Numbered from the stretch's first letter, positions 1-11,120 are shown. The stretch is 64,000 nucleotides of DNA from 'Nostoc azollae' 0708 (GCF_000196515.1 NC_014248.1:2535001-2599000); one strand, 5' to 3'. Notes: a model not told the origin generated them from the letters alone. Numbers and translations: made by a program.

Positions 1-485
1 TATCAGCTATCAAGAACTATACTGGCGTTGTGGTGTTGTAGATGAAAACTGCGGAAACGGTTGGGTATTTAATAAATATAGTTTAGTTTATTGTTTGCAG
101 AAAATTGATATTAAGATGCTATAGCAATCCCCCTCAGCATTTTCAATATTTAATTGAAGCAAATTTATAAACATCTACGCATCGTATTAAGTATCCATTA
201 TCACCCAGCCACTGCTCTTTACTACGCCAGTAATAGACTGAAAAAATAAAATATACAGATGTTACTTCAACATCTGTACAGATTCTTAACTCTTATTTCT
301 AAACAGGAAGAAACGTTAAATATTGTTCAGATTTATGAAATCGCCAATATCATAACGTTTTACTGCGGGCCACTGCATAACTATTAGCTGCTCTAATTAC
401 TCAACATTACCTCTAGCGGCTTTATTCTCTGCTAGTTCTTGTTCTATTTGACTCCGTTCATAGTTATTTGGACCAAAAGACCCTT
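1..485. other. Window edge, mostly non-coding
   Basis: The first 124 bases are open on the plus strand (frame starting at base 2, ending at a TAG near 122-124). They could be the last 40 residues of a gene entering from outside the window: the reading contains YWRCG, GNGWVF and ends KIDIKML. I do not recognise it. The rest, to 485, is AT-rich and shows no convincing gene or repeat. Confidence 0.3.
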
Positions 486-866
486 TCAGTATTCTTCCCC
501 TGTGCGTTTGAGCATATTGACGGGATCTTTTTGTCTACTTCCAGTTCCCAAATCTTTAGGAATTACTTCACCTGCTCGCTTCCCACTTTCAATATAATCA
601 TCACTACTGGATGGTGTTGTATAGACTTTTTCCTTTCGTCGCTCTTGAGTAGAATAAAAAGGTCTGACAACCTCATCTCTGACTATCTTCCTCTTTTGAG
701 TAGAATAAAAAGGCCTGACAATTTCTACTTTGTGAGTTTTGTCTGAATAATAACCACTAGCGTGAACTGAAGCTACAGGTAAACTCAGCAGTAAGAATAA
801 ACTTACCAATATAGTGAGGACTAATTTCCGGGATATTTGATCAAATATGCTCTTGATTTTTAACAT
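486..866 (-). CDS. Small exported protein with two VRPFYSTQ repeats
   Basis: Function unknown. The protein has a basic N-terminus, a hydrophobic stretch (about residues 14-36) and a likely signal peptidase site after SVHA, so it should be exported. The mature part carries two copies of VRPFYSTQ(K/E)R about 17 residues apart, also visible as a DNA repeat, and a charged tail (YIESGKRAGEVIPKDLG). I start it at the ATG at 866 because GAGGAG lies 8 bases upstream; an in-frame TTG two codons earlier is possible. Cyanobacteria have many short secreted proteins of this kind; no family is named with confidence. Confidence 0.65.
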   Translation of the reverse strand: MLKIKSIFDQISRKLVLTILVSLFLLLSLPVASVHASGYYSDKTHKVEIVRPFYSTQKRKIVRDEVVRPFYSTQERRKEKVYTTPSSSDDYIESGKRAGEVIPKDLGTGSRQKDPVNMLKRTGEEY

Positions 867-1000
867 TGGCAAATCTCCTCATCGCTTTTTTGCAAATGCC
901 TGAATGTTAAAAAATTCTCATTGGGCTAACGTCTTCCCTGGGGTTAGTTATTTTAGAAACATCTGTTCATAGGGAATAGAAAAGGGAAGAAGATATGATA

Positions 1001-2080
1001 TTAAGCTATGGTGACTAGAGGAGATAAATAAATATCTTGAATGGCGTGAAATAACTTCACTCCTTCTGCAAAGGGACGCTGGAAAGTCTTCCGTCCCGAA
1101 ATTAAACCTGTACCTCCAGCACGTTTATTAATTATGGCAGTCCGCACAGCTTCGGCAAAATCATTCTTACCAGAACCACCACCAGAATTGATTAATCCTA
1201 CCCTTCCACAGTAACAATTGAGGACTTGATAGCGAGTTAAATCTATGGGGTGTTCAGTTGTCAAATCTGTGTAAATTCGCTCATTGGTTTTACCGTAACT
1301 CTTACCTGTGGCTTGAGCAACTGCACCATAACCATTATTACATTCGGGTAACTTTTGTTTAATGATATCGGCTTCAATTGTCACACCTAAATGGTTTGCT
1401 TGTCCGGTTAAGTCGGCGGCGAGGTGATAATCTTGATCTTGTTTAAAAGTGCTATTCCGTAAATAACACCATAAAACTGTTACCAAACCCAATTTATGGG
1501 CGTATTTAAAAGCTTGACTAACTTCTTGAATTTGTCTGGTAGATTGTTCTGAACCAAAGTAAATTGTTGCCCCTACTGCTGTCGCTCCCAAATTCCAAGC
1601 TTGTTCAACGTCAGCAAACATAATTTGGTCAAATTGATTGGGATAGGTTAATAATTCATTATGGTTAAGTTTGACGATAAAAGGAATTCTATGGGCATAT
1701 TTACGGGCAATAATGCCTAATACACCTAAAGTTGTAGCGACAGCGTTACAGCCACCTTCTATTGACAATTTGACAATATTTTTTGGGTCAAAATAAATTG
1801 GATTGGGTGCAAATGATGCACCTGCGGAGTGTTCAACCCCTTGGTCTACAGGGAGAATAGATAGATAGCCTGTATTGGCTAATCTACCTGTGGAATAGAT
1901 GTGTTTGAGATTTCGTAAGACTTGGGGAGAGCGATTGCTATTTACCCAAATTCTATCTATAAAATCTGACCCTGGTAGATGTAATAAATCCTGGGAAACT
2001 TTAGCTGTATAAGTAAGCAAGTCTTCTGCTTCCTTCCCTAACAATGACTCGATATAATTAGCTTCTAAAACTGTAGCCAT
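1001..2080 (-). CDS. fbaB: Fructose-bisphosphate aldolase class I (FbaB/DhnA type)
   Basis: Cleaves fructose-1,6-bisphosphate to dihydroxyacetone phosphate and glyceraldehyde-3-phosphate (and the reverse) in glycolysis, gluconeogenesis and the Calvin cycle, through a Schiff-base lysine. The protein aligns from memory with E. coli FbaB throughout: [12 protein letters not shown] near the start, the [10 protein letters not shown] segment holding the probable Schiff-base lysine, [17 protein letters not shown] for phosphate binding and [14 protein letters not shown] near the end. Length about 359 residues is normal. The frame opens at a GTG at 2101, but the ATG at 2080 (MATVLEANY) fits homologues better; neither has a strong ribosome site. 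It ends before the small exported protein gene and is separate from the GH57 gene upstream. Confidence 0.9.
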   Translation of the reverse strand: MATVLEANYIESLLGKEAEDLLTYTAKVSQDLLHLPGSDFIDRIWVNSNRSPQVLRNLKHIYSTGRLANTGYLSILPVDQGVEHSAGASFAPNPIYFDPKNIVKLSIEGGCNAVATTLGVLGIIARKYAHRIPFIVKLNHNELLTYPNQFDQIMFADVEQAWNLGATAVGATIYFGSEQSTRQIQEVSQAFKYAHKLGLVTVLWCYLRNSTFKQDQDYHLAADLTGQANHLGVTIEADIIKQKLPECNNGYGAVAQATGKSYGKTNERIYTDLTTEHPIDLTRYQVLNCYCGRVGLINSGGGSGKNDFAEAVRTAIINKRAGGTGLISGRKTFQRPFAEGVKLFHAIQDIYLSPLVTIA

Positions 2081-2191
2081 AGGTTCTCGCAGTTTTGACA
2101 CTATTATTATTTATTTAAGTCTGTTGATGGGAATGTTTGCCCACTGTCTTTTGATAGATATAGGAGTTACGAGAATTGGGAAGTCAGGGTT

Positions 2192-2240
2192 GGGAGATGA
2201 GGGAGATGGGAAAATTGCTTCCCCATCTCCCTCATCTCCC
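2192..2240. terminator. Long hairpin between GH57 gene and fbaB
   Basis: A perfect 19-base inverted repeat (gggagatgagggagatggg and its complement) with an 11-base loop lies just past the stop codon of the minus-strand GH57 gene and before fbaB. It can act as a transcription terminator; the purine-rich 'gggagatgaggg' composition is also typical of Nostoc intergenic repeats, so it may be a mobile hairpin used as one. Confidence 0.5.
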
Positions 2241-2263
2241 TTGTCCTGCCCTATTTTACAGTT

Positions 2264-4972
2264 TTAACCCAATTTTTTCAAAATAATGCTGACATCAACG
2301 GCTAATTTTCGTCCTAATTTTAGCAACTGACGACACTGAGAAACATCTGCTTGATTATCCACGTTAGTCAGACACAGAGGAACTACTTGACTATGCAAAG
2401 AGCTAAAGTAAAGTTCTTGGGATTTTTCTAAGGAAATGCCTAAATTTAGCTGATATCCCACATCAATCAACTTTTCCAATCTTTGGATATCTGTGGCAAA
2501 AGAACCATTGGCATCGTGTAACAGTTGCCAAAGTAATCGCACAATTAGCTGTTCTAATATTTGCTTACCTTCAGGTATATTGAGGCGACAACGCAGATGT
2601 TTAGCTTCAGTGGCGATCGCTTCTAATTCTGCTATATGATTCCAACTTAATTGGGCTTCGATAATATCTTGCTCAAGCGATCGCAAACTCATCATACAGC
2701 GATAACCCAATGCAATCTCCGCTGCTACTTGCAATTCTTGGGGAACAGCTAATTCATCCCGATGAAACGCCATAATCACACCGTAATATTCCCGGTATGT
2801 TTGGGTATATAGCTGGTCTAATCTTGTCAGTGTTTCCTGACTTAACAGCCGCATAATCCGGTGGCGTTCTTCTGCAAATAAATTCTGTAAACTAAAGGCT
2901 TCACCGCCGAAAATTTGCGTCATGACGAGGATCACCTGAGCCGCACTTGCTTGTTGCAGCGATGCAAATAGCTTTTCTTTCAAGTTACTGTAATCACGTC
3001 TGCCCGTAAATGGCTGAATACAGCAATGGAAATCCCAACCTCCTAAATGCAAAACTGCAAACACTAAATTTTCACTTTCCCAAGTAATATCAGACACTAG
3101 CTTCAAATGTCCTACTGCCATACTCAACGCGCCCATGCGTTGCATCTGGTAATCTAACTCATTGGCAGTGTAACAATATACTGCTTTTTGATAACTATGG
3201 AAATTTGCAGAAGTATCTTGTGTGGAGGGCGCATTGTTGTGATTATTAAACAGGGAAGTAATTGCGTAATGGGCTGCAACTTGTTTAAACCCAATTTGGG
3301 CAGTTAATACCAATTGACGGTAAATTTCTCCACCATGCTTAAAGTGTGGAACATTACTCTCTGCCAAACCCAACCGTTTCAGAAAGCCTTTTTCCAACTG
3401 CACACCCGCCACATCTCCTGCCAATTCTAAAGCGCGGGCGGCATAACGGAGAATCTGTGTTCCTTCTGGGCGGGAAATTTCTTCAAAAAACCAACCGCAA
3501 CTAGTAAACATGAACAAAGCGTGACGCTGCATTTCCAACAAACGCAAAGCATCTATTTGTTCTGCTGCTTGTAGCTTGCGAGTTTGATGACGGGAGAGAA
3601 AACTGCTAACACTAGCTGGAGAGCGATCACGCAAGACTTGAATATATTCATCCCTTGCTAACCAGGGATCCCGAAATAACTTACTTCCATATTCCTCATA
3701 CACCTCAATCAATTGATCCCGCAACCAATTCAAAGCATTTCGCAAAGGTCGCCGCCATCTTTGATGCCATACACCACCTTCTCCACCACAACCACAATCA
3801 TCTTGCCATCTGTCCACACCATGAGCGCAACTCCAGGCTGTAATAGACTTTAACTCCACTTCCCAACTGGGAGGATTTAAACTCAGATAATGAGCAAAAT
3901 TTGTTACCGTCCAACCATGACGAGGAAACTCACCAATAAAAGCATAAGCTAAAGTTTTCTCCGTACCCTTCTTGTGATGTCCAAAGGTTTCCCCATCAGT
4001 GGCGACAGAAATTAACTGTGCTGGACGATGATCCCCGCGCACTGCTGCACCGACTCGTCCTGCAAAATGAGTGGAACTATACACCACATCACTAAAACCC
4101 ATGTCCCGTGAAATCGGTCCATCATAGAAGAAAATGTCAATATAAGGTAAGCCTTCCGTGCTTTCTGACATAGTTGCCTTATTAGCACTTAGAGGAGAAG
4201 ATACAACACTAAGGCTAGGCTTTAAATAACAACGATAGGGACGAGTGGGATCAATTTGACTACCACCAACTTCATGCCATTCTGGTTGGGGGTCATATTC
4301 AGAAGGGAAAGGACGACAACGCTGGGCTTGCGATGGTGCGAGGACAATAAAGCAAATATCTTCAGCCACCAAAGCTTCTAAAGTTGCATAATCTACAGCA
4401 GTTTCAGCCAGCCAGATACCTTCGGGATCACGACCAAATCGAGATTTGAAGTCTGCTTTACCCCAACGAATTTGGGTATATTTATCTCGTTCATTAGCCA
4501 AGGGCATGATGATGTGATTGTATACTTGCGCGATCGCATTCCCGTGACCATGCAACCTTTGACTACTCTTAGCATCAGCCTCCAAAATCCGCTGATAAAC
4601 CTCCACATCGTAGCGTTCTAACCACGACATCAGCGTTGGGCCGATATTAAAACTCATGTACTCATAATTATTAACGATCCCCAACAACTCACCCTGGTCA
4701 TTTAGCACTCTAGCAAAGGCATTGGGGCGATAGCATTCCCAATGAATGCGTTCATTCCAATCATGGAATGGTGTAGCACTTGGTTGACGTTCAATCGCAT
4801 CCAAATAAGGATTTTCTCTAGGTGGTTGGTAAAAATGACCATGCACAGTCACATATACACCCTGAGATTTTTTCAGGGGATCATGGGGATCATGATATGG
4901 CATTGCTTGGGAATCTTGATTTAAGTCAAATGTTGAGCCAGAGCTAACTGGTAATTCAGTAGCAGAAGTCAT
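2264..4972 (-). CDS. Glycoside hydrolase family 57 protein with DUF3536
   Basis: A large (about 902 residues) cytoplasmic GH57 enzyme of the cyanobacterial DUF3536 type, expected to act on alpha-glucans such as glycogen; its exact substrate is not known. The GH57 signature HGHFYQPP is at residues 44-51, WLAETAVD near residue 195 corresponds to the region holding the nucleophile glutamate, and ATDGETFGHH near residue 330 to the region with the second catalytic acid. The C-terminal half is the helical DUF3536 portion. The ATG at 4972 (MTSATEL) is chosen over the TTG at 4987. No frameshift or stop is seen, so the gene looks intact. It precedes fbaB on the same strand, separated by a hairpin, so a carbohydrate-metabolism pairing is plausible but not shown. 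Confidence 0.85.
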   Translation of the reverse strand: MTSATELPVSSGSTFDLNQDSQAMPYHDPHDPLKKSQGVYVTVHGHFYQPPRENPYLDAIERQPSATPFHDWNERIHWECYRPNAFARVLNDQGELLGIVNNYEYMSFNIGPTLMSWLERYDVEVYQRILEADAKSSQRLHGHGNAIAQVYNHIIMPLANERDKYTQIRWGKADFKSRFGRDPEGIWLAETAVDYATLEALVAEDICFIVLAPSQAQRCRPFPSEYDPQPEWHEVGGSQIDPTRPYRCYLKPSLSVVSSPLSANKATMSESTEGLPYIDIFFYDGPISRDMGFSDVVYSSTHFAGRVGAAVRGDHRPAQLISVATDGETFGHHKKGTEKTLAYAFIGEFPRHGWTVTNFAHYLSLNPPSWEVELKSITAWSCAHGVDRWQDDCGCGGEGGVWHQRWRRPLRNALNWLRDQLIEVYEEYGSKLFRDPWLARDEYIQVLRDRSPASVSSFLSRHQTRKLQAAEQIDALRLLEMQRHALFMFTSCGWFFEEISRPEGTQILRYAARALELAGDVAGVQLEKGFLKRLGLAESNVPHFKHGGEIYRQLVLTAQIGFKQVAAHYAITSLFNNHNNAPSTQDTSANFHSYQKAVYCYTANELDYQMQRMGALSMAVGHLKLVSDITWESENLVFAVLHLGGWDFHCCIQPFTGRRDYSNLKEKLFASLQQASAAQVILVMTQIFGGEAFSLQNLFAEERHRIMRLLSQETLTRLDQLYTQTYREYYGVIMAFHRDELAVPQELQVAAEIALGYRCMMSLRSLEQDIIEAQLSWNHIAELEAIATEAKHLRCRLNIPEGKQILEQLIVRLLWQLLHDANGSFATDIQRLEKLIDVGYQLNLGISLEKSQELYFSSLHSQVVPLCLTNVDNQADVSQCRQLLKLGRKLAVDVSIILKKLG

Positions 4973-4987
4973 AATATTTATATCCAA

Positions 4988-5435
4988 GGTAAAATTTTGG
5001 TTGTGGCAAAAGTATTATTATAGGTACATTTTTACAGTTGTTTGTGCAGACAATCGGGTATAAACAACATCTGGTGAATAAAGCTGAATAACGACTTTGG
5101 CAAATAAGCTCTTGATCCGGCAATAAATCTGCATTATCGCGCACATATTTCTCGTCAAGCAAGAAATTATTAAATATTGCAATAAAACCTCATTAATGAT
5201 AATGAAATTACCAGCAAAGCTAATCAGCCAAGAAACTTAATGGTATTTTAACCTATTAAAACCTATTCTCTGGATAAAACCCTGAATTAAACTCATATTT
5301 TTGCAACAAATGATTGCAATAGCGACTTAAACCTCAATCTTATTATATATATATGCCGCTATTTAGGAAACAGCAAAGTTAAGATTAACCTAGATGTTGA
5401 TTACAGACAGATATTCCAATGTGTAATATTGATCT
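4988..5435. other. Non-coding spacer
   Basis: AT-rich spacer between divergent genes (GH57 gene on minus, CAX gene on plus), so it should hold both promoters. I see no gene and no clear operator. It runs into the MITE-like repeat at 5436. Confidence 0.4.
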
Positions 5436-5556
5436 TAGGACTTACGCAAGTGTCACACTCAATATCTCTTGTAAGGTGCGTCAGACCTATAAATTGTTTG
5501 GTATCAACAAATTTTTGACATCTGACGCACCCTACTAATATGCCAGTTGCGTAACT
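5436..5556. repeat. MITE-like element with IS701-like ends
   Basis: About 120 bases with terminal inverted repeats (taggacttacgcaagtgtca on the left, tgccagttgcgtaa on the right) and an inner inverted repeat (aggtgcgtcaga at 5474, tctgacgcaccct at 5521). The ends resemble those of the IS701-like element at 6813-8061 (caggactt...aactggcac), so this is probably a short non-autonomous derivative of that family. It lies directly upstream of the CAX gene and may affect its promoter. Confidence 0.6.
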
Positions 5557-5598
5557 GCTGCCCACTTACTTACACCCAAAATTCGAGATCAATCATAA

Positions 5599-6693
5599 AT
5601 GTCAATAAAAAACATCATTTTTCTCGGCTTGTTAGTTTTTATCCCCATCTCCCTAGCGGCACACTTTCTAGAATGGGGAGAATTGATAGTTTTCATCACG
5701 GCTGGATTAGCAATTCTACCCCTAGCAGGTTGGATGGGTGCAGCCACAGAAGAAATTGCTGTCGTCGTCGGTCCCTCATTAGGAGGGTTGTTAAATGCCA
5801 CCTTTGGTAATGCTACAGAATTGATTATTGCTTTAGTCGCCCTCAATGCGGGACTAATAGATGTTGTTAAAGCCAGTATTACCGGGTCAATTATTGGCAA
5901 CTTACTATTAGTAATGGGTCTTTCGATGTTATTGGGCGGACTGCGCTACAAGGAACAAACATTCCAATCAGTTGTGGCGCGGGTAAATGCTTCATCAATG
6001 AATTTAGCAGTAATTGCAATTTTGTTACCAACAGCAATGAACTACACATCTATTGGCATCAGTGAGAGAACATTGCAAAATCTCTCCCTTGCTGTTGCTG
6101 TAGTATTAATTCTGGTTTACGCGCTAACATTGCTATTTTCCATGAAAACTCATGCCTATTTATATGACGTAGGTGTAGCAGAGATAGAAATTGAAGCAGA
6201 AGAAAAACACGAAAAAATGAGCGAAGAAAAACCAAATATTTGGATTTGGACTAGTGTATTACTAGTCTGCACACTTTTTGTAGCCTTAGAGTCAGAATTA
6301 CTGGTTGATACTTTAGAAGTAGCCACATCCAAGTTAGGTTTGACAGCACTATTTACAGGCGTAATTTTGTTGCCCATAGTCGGTAATGCCGCAGAACACG
6401 CGACAGCTGTCACCGTAGCCATGAAAAATAAAATGGATCTTTCTTTATCTGTAGCAGTGGGATCAAGTATGCAAATTGCCCTATTTGTCGCCCCTGTTTT
6501 AGTCATTGCTGGACGGTTCATGAATCAGCCAATGGATTTAGATTTCAATCCCTTTGAATTAGTAGCAGTAGCAGTAGCAGTGTTAATTGCTAATAGCATT
6601 AGTTCTGATGGTAAATCCAATTGGTTGGAAGGAACTTTACTATTAGCTGCCTATACAGTTTTGGGCTTTGCTTTCTATTTCCATCCAGTATAG
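5599..6693 (+). CDS. Ca2+/H+ antiporter, CAX family
   Basis: Membrane exchanger that removes cytosolic Ca2+ using the proton gradient. The two alpha-repeat motifs are both present: GNATE at residues 70-74 and GNAAEH near residue 258, the acidic residues binding the cation. About eleven hydrophobic segments are seen, split into halves by a charged cytoplasmic stretch rich in E and K (around 193-212), as in the CAX family. Length of 364 residues is usual and no lesion is seen. A MITE-like repeat ends about 40 bases upstream. It stands alone, followed by an insertion sequence. Confidence 0.9.
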   Translation: MSIKNIIFLGLLVFIPISLAAHFLEWGELIVFITAGLAILPLAGWMGAATEEIAVVVGPSLGGLLNATFGNATELIIALVALNAGLIDVVKASITGSIIGNLLLVMGLSMLLGGLRYKEQTFQSVVARVNASSMNLAVIAILLPTAMNYTSIGISERTLQNLSLAVAVVLILVYALTLLFSMKTHAYLYDVGVAEIEIEAEEKHEKMSEEKPNIWIWTSVLLVCTLFVALESELLVDTLEVATSKLGLTALFTGVILLPIVGNAAEHATAVTVAMKNKMDLSLSVAVGSSMQIALFVAPVLVIAGRFMNQPMDLDFNPFELVAVAVAVLIANSISSDGKSNWLEGTLLLAAYTVLGFAFYFHPV

Positions 6694-6812
6694 GGTATAA
6701 GGGTGTAGGGGTAGGAAAACCCCATCAATTTATTGATGGGCTTGACATAAAGACACCACATTTCTGGCACGTAATGTCTCGAAATACATCTTTTTTTCTG
6801 TTTCCATATTTA

Positions 6813-8061
6813 CAGGACTTAGGGAACTGGCACAGGCGATGGGTGAATATAGTACATCCGTATTAAATAAATCGGATATGGAAAGCTTTATCAACCCATA
6901 AGAAGTAGCTGCAACAGGAAACATTATTCAAATATTCATGAGAAAATAGGTAGGAGATTGTATTAGATAAATGTTGCTGACGGTAATGAGATTTACTAAA
7001 CTTGATTACTGCCAACACTTATGAACTAGTCAAATTAATTATACAATTACTAATTTAGCAGAGCATTTAGAAAGTATTAGCCATGATGCAATTAACTATT
7101 ATTTAAAAACCGAAAAGTTAACATCTCCTTTACTATAGGATAAGGTGAAAGAGGTAGTAGAAGCTGATGGTAATGGGTACATCATATTTGATGATAGTGT
7201 TTTACACGAAAGATATTCTGAAGAAATAGAGATGGTGAGGAGACAATATAGTAGTAATAAACATGGCATACTTAAAGGAATTGGTGTAGTCAGTTGTGTC
7301 TATGTGAATCCTAAAGTTCAAAGATTTGGGGTAACAGATTAGCGCATTTTTAATCCTGATGTGGATCGTAAAACCAAGATAGACCATGTGAAAGATATGC
7401 TGCAAAACCTGGTGTATCATCAGCTTTTCCCATTTGATACGGTTTTGATGGATACATGGTATGCAGTAAACAGTTTCATGCTGTATATTGATAGCTTAGA
7501 CAAAATTTATTATTGCCCTTTAAAAAAGAATCGGTTAGTTGATGATACATTTGCCAAAGAAAAAGATAAACCTATTGAATTATGAGAATGGAGTACTGAA
7601 GAGTTAGAATGTGGTAAAATTATAAAAATTAAAGTGTTTCCCGCTCAGAAAAAGTGAAACTATTCCGGGTTGCTGTTTCTACCAACAGAACGGATTATGT
7701 CGCTACTAACGATTTATCTCAAAGTTCTACGAATGTTGTACAAGAGGTGTGTAAAATTCGTTGGAAAATCGAGGAGTTTCACCGAGAGATTAAACAAATA
7801 AGTGGCATTGAATCTTGTCAATGTCGTAAAGCTAGGCTTAAAAGAAATCATATTGCTTGTGCAATGTTGGTTTGGATTAGATTAAAGAATTTAGCCTATC
7901 AAACTGGTCAAACTGTTTATCAAAACAAGCATAGATTGCTTTCTAATTATTTAATTCAGCAACTAAAACGCCCAAGTCTTCCTATGTGCTTGGTTTGAGT
8001 TCAATTGTTCCGTGCCAGGGCTACATGCCGCCCACTATTTGTGCCAGTTGCGTCAGTCCTG
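6813..8061 (+). mobile_element. IS701-like insertion sequence, inactive
   Basis: A 1.25-kb element bounded by imperfect inverted repeats of 21 bases: left end starts caggacttagggaactggc, right end (8041-8061) is the complement of caggactgacgcaactggc. It carries one transposase gene with several lesions. I cannot see a clear target duplication. The ends match those of the small repeat at 5436. Confidence 0.7.
6986..7998 (+). pseudogene. IS701-family transposase, broken by stops and a frameshift
   Basis: Read through, the gene encodes a DDE transposase of the cyanobacterial IS701 type: NLAEHLESISHDAINYYLK near the start, GYIIFDDSVLHERYSEEIE with a catalytic Asp pair, VLMDTWYA in the middle, and KIRWKIEEFHREIKQISG with the catalytic Glu near the end. 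In-frame stops occur near 7022 (TGA), 7137 (TAG), 7340 (TAG) and 7583 (TGA), and a missing base near 7651 shifts the frame before KLFRVAVSTNRTDYV. The product cannot be made; several stops look like W or R codons changed by a single transition. Confidence 0.8.
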
Positions 8062-9184
8062 ATTTAAAAATAGAGGCTTGTATCCTTTAACTTCTGGGCT
8101 AGTGCTTCCCCTACACCCCACACCCTGTTGTCCGTGATCTACTGACGATGGATGTTTACAGACTTAATATCGGGAGGATAGAGTTTTGGCAGAAAGACTC
8201 AAATAGGAAGCAAACCATTGAGATAAGCACAAGGAAGGGAAAGGATTTGGTAGACACTTTCAACATTCCACTGTGGTCCAGAAATTTTAATCCTTGCTCC
8301 AATGTGTTTAATAGCAGATTCGACAGATCCAGAACCAATAGAACACAGTTGTTCAGCTTGGTAGTAGGTGTAGTTAATAATGCCAGTGGCATGTTTTTCA
8401 CTTATGTCGAAAAACTTCTTCACTTGTTTGCCTCGACAATTATTAAATAAAGCTTGAATTGGCTCTATCTGATCTTGCCACAATAAACTCTCAACAGCTT
8501 GGAGATGCTTTAAATAACCACCAATTTGATAAAGATTCTCTTTGAGGTGATACCAATCCAAAATTTCCAAAGGTTTGAATTTTTCAGTTCCAAACTCTTT
8601 AACTAAATTCCAAACTCCATCATGACCATCCCCCAAACACACAAGGGGGTTAACCAAAGACTGGCTATTAACATAATCAACTCATGATTGATTAGTTGTT
8701 ATCAAAAAATGCGCCATCATAAATTCCTTGTAGACGAAGGGTTTTATAGTCTCGCCAGTACCAGCCTGCTTGTGGTGTTTGCCCCCTAGTCGTACTTTTC
8801 CACCATCCACGCTCACTTCACAGACAGCTTGTTTTCCTTGTGGTAGCTCCCAATCTTGTTCCACAACTAGTTTTTGTTGCCTCCTATGGCCAACTTTTAC
8901 TCCTGTTTAATGCCTCAATTTCAACTTCTGCTTTTTGATATGATTCCTTAGCTGATAGCCTCAAGCAGCACTTTTGAAGTAATGGACTTAATCGACTTCT
9001 TGGCTTCAAACCCAGTCTCTGCAACTGTTTAGCTTTTAGTTTTAGTTCTCCTCTCCTACCAAGGTTTTGACTTTCCTGGTTTTACCTACTTTCCTTCCGC
9101 TTGTTCCTTCAATAAAAAAAAAGGGCTATTTCTGGACTTACCACTTCTAATATTTGACTCCTTACTGTTTTTTCTATGCCTTCC

Positions 9185-11021
9185 CCCGGATTTCTCACAA
9201 GCAGTAAAAAATAAATTTACATGACCTGATGTGAGACTAAATTTTGATACATCATCAATCAAAATTGAATCGCAGAGATAAATTAAATATAAAATCGCAT
9301 TTATAAAGCTAAAATAGTCACTATCTTTTTATTGGTAGTAAAATCAAAATGCTCTGTTCATAAAATTAAGCATGACAAAACAAGACTTGAATCAACCCAA
9401 GGGCGAAGTATGATTAATTAGAAATAAGTAAAAGGCAATTTAACTTCAAATTAAGCAGTATTAGTGAGCATTATTAAGCGTCTATGAGCAGTAGCAAAGA
9501 TATGTCTATATGGCCAATAACTAGTAATCGCAATTAATGGGACGTGTACTTACAGTAATTAAAGCTCCTAACTTCAATAATTTGGTACGAATAGTCCCAA
9601 CAGTAGTATTTTGTAATTCGGTTTTAGCTAAACATTTTTGACCCAAGGCATTGAGCAAAACCTAAGCTATAGAAGAGAACCATAAACCTAATTGATTTCC
9701 CGCAAATGTATGGGTGCTTGTTCTATCACTAAAAAGTTCTAATTGTTGTTCTTTAAAACGATTTCCCATCTCCCCTCGCTGACAATATTTTTGTCTATAT
9801 AGTTGACTAGGAGGTACTTTCTTAGTAGAAAGTGAAGTTACAACAAAACGAACATTAGTCCCTTTTACTCCATATTCAACCTTAAAAACAACACGACGAC
9901 TACGGCTCCAAGATTCACGAGTTTTATAGTCTAACGATTTATACCAAATTGAGTTATTAATCAAGTCACCAGCAAATTCTGCAAGTTCTTCATCTGGTTT
10001 AAACATAGTTTCTAAGAATGAAACTACTGTTGATAGTTTTTGCTTAAACTCAAGGGATGCTCTACTTTGAGTCGTTCTAGTCATCCCAATTAAACGACTA
10101 TTCTGCGCCAATCCAAAAACATAATCCACACCCATTTGGGATTCACACCATGTCATGATATCGTCTCTAGAATAAGCACTATCTCCACCTACTAAAATCT
10201 CAACATTCTTCCATTGTTGACGTATTTGTTTAATCACTCTTTGTACTTCTGATAATGCCCCAAATGCTGGATCTACGTTTGAAGGGCGAAGTTTGGCTGC
10301 TAATAGATGTTTTCCACAGAAAATATAAAGTGGAGCATAGCAGTATCCCCCATCATAAGTATTGAAGAAAACTTGCTCCTGATAGCCGTGTACTAATTCA
10401 TCAGTTACATCTAAATCCAAAACAATTTCTCTTGGTTCTTTGGCGTAAGATTCTAGAAATATTTTGACAAATGAGCTTTCAATTTCTGATGGAGAATCCC
10501 CGATTTTATGGTACCCGCTGTCTGCTCCTTGTTCCACATCTTCAGGACAATGTTCCAGGGGATTTAATGTACTCTTTCCTGCCAATGTTGCAGGTTCATT
10601 CTCTACTCCAATGCTTTTTCCTAAAGCTATAGCAAACATCTGGTCATGACGTAATTATTCGTGGTCATTCAAGTCTTCATACCCCATGACCAGCCCGTAT
10701 ATTCTTTGTTTAATTAAGCTCTCTATTGAATGGTCAATCCGATTTGGCTTTCGCTAATCTTAGAAAGATTGTGCAAACTGTGATGTGATTTGCAATTTTC
10801 TGTCTATTTCAGCAATTAAGCTTAATCCTGCATCTGCTCTTACTTGTCCACCCTGGAAATTGACTATGACTGGCAGCCATTTTTGTTGCTCAAATTTCAA
10901 CTGTTTTGGTATACAATCTGTTGAAGATGGGGTCATGGTTTCCAACTGCTGAAATGCTTGCTATATATACAGTATCACAGTTTTTGACCCCTTTGTTTTA
11001 TCTTTTTGTGAGAAATCCGGG
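9185..11021 (-). mobile_element. IS1380-like insertion sequence, copy 1
   Basis: A 1837-base element with terminal repeats cccggatttctcacaa and ttgtgagaaatccggg, flanked by the 4-base direct repeat TTCC (9181-9184 and 11022-11025), the duplication size known for the IS1380 family. It sits inside an ISKra4-like transposase gene. A near-identical copy is at 45022-46860. Confidence 0.85.
9451..10945 (-). pseudogene. IS1380-family transposase, copy 1, with in-frame stops
   Basis: A DDE transposase split into three readings in one frame: METMTPSSTDCIPKQLKFEQ with QVRADAGLSLIAE at the start, the main block with IVLDLDVTDE (first catalytic Asp region), VGGDSAYSRDD (second Asp) and NRFKEQQLELFSDRTS (Glu region), and a tail ending RRLIMLTNTA. 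The readings are separated by stops: after AQSF and again after one residue near 10755, a TAA before LRHDQMFAIA, and a TAG after FSSIA. Three of these stops also occur in copy 2, so the element carried them before spreading. Confidence 0.8.
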
Positions 11022-11120
11022 TTCCAAGTCTGTTATCTGACTTTTCTCTGCTTCTTCATATAATAATGTTGCCTATTCTTATAAGCAGGCTTTGAGCCGT
11101 TCTTTTTTATCCTGGTTCAT

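Larger units (their letters stand above)
8199..11120 (-). pseudogene. ISKra4-family transposase, split by an IS1380 element
   Basis: Reading minus strand, MNQDKKERLKACL starts at 11120 and reaches ITDLE at the junction with the IS1380-like element (9185-11021). The reading resumes at 9184 as GIEKTVRSQILEVVSPEIAL, then GTSGRKVGKTRKVK, CEVSVDGGKVRL, VCLGDGHDGVWNLVKEF and EILDWYHLKENL, ending AYLNGLLPI at 8199. These are hallmark ISKra4-family segments. Besides the insertion there are two stops right after ACL and frame changes near 8660, 8870 and in the N-terminal half. Exact element ends were not found; the right end should lie between 8062 and 8198. Confidence 0.75.

Noticed and set aside
4956-5162. 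68-codon minus frame upstream of the GH57 gene
   Set aside because: No ribosome site, overlaps the start of a real gene in another frame and has no recognisable content.
6986-7998. Recoding (stop readthrough) in transposase genes
   Set aside because: All three stop types plus frameshifts occur in the same genes and in non-IS pseudogenes, which fits decay better than programmed recoding.
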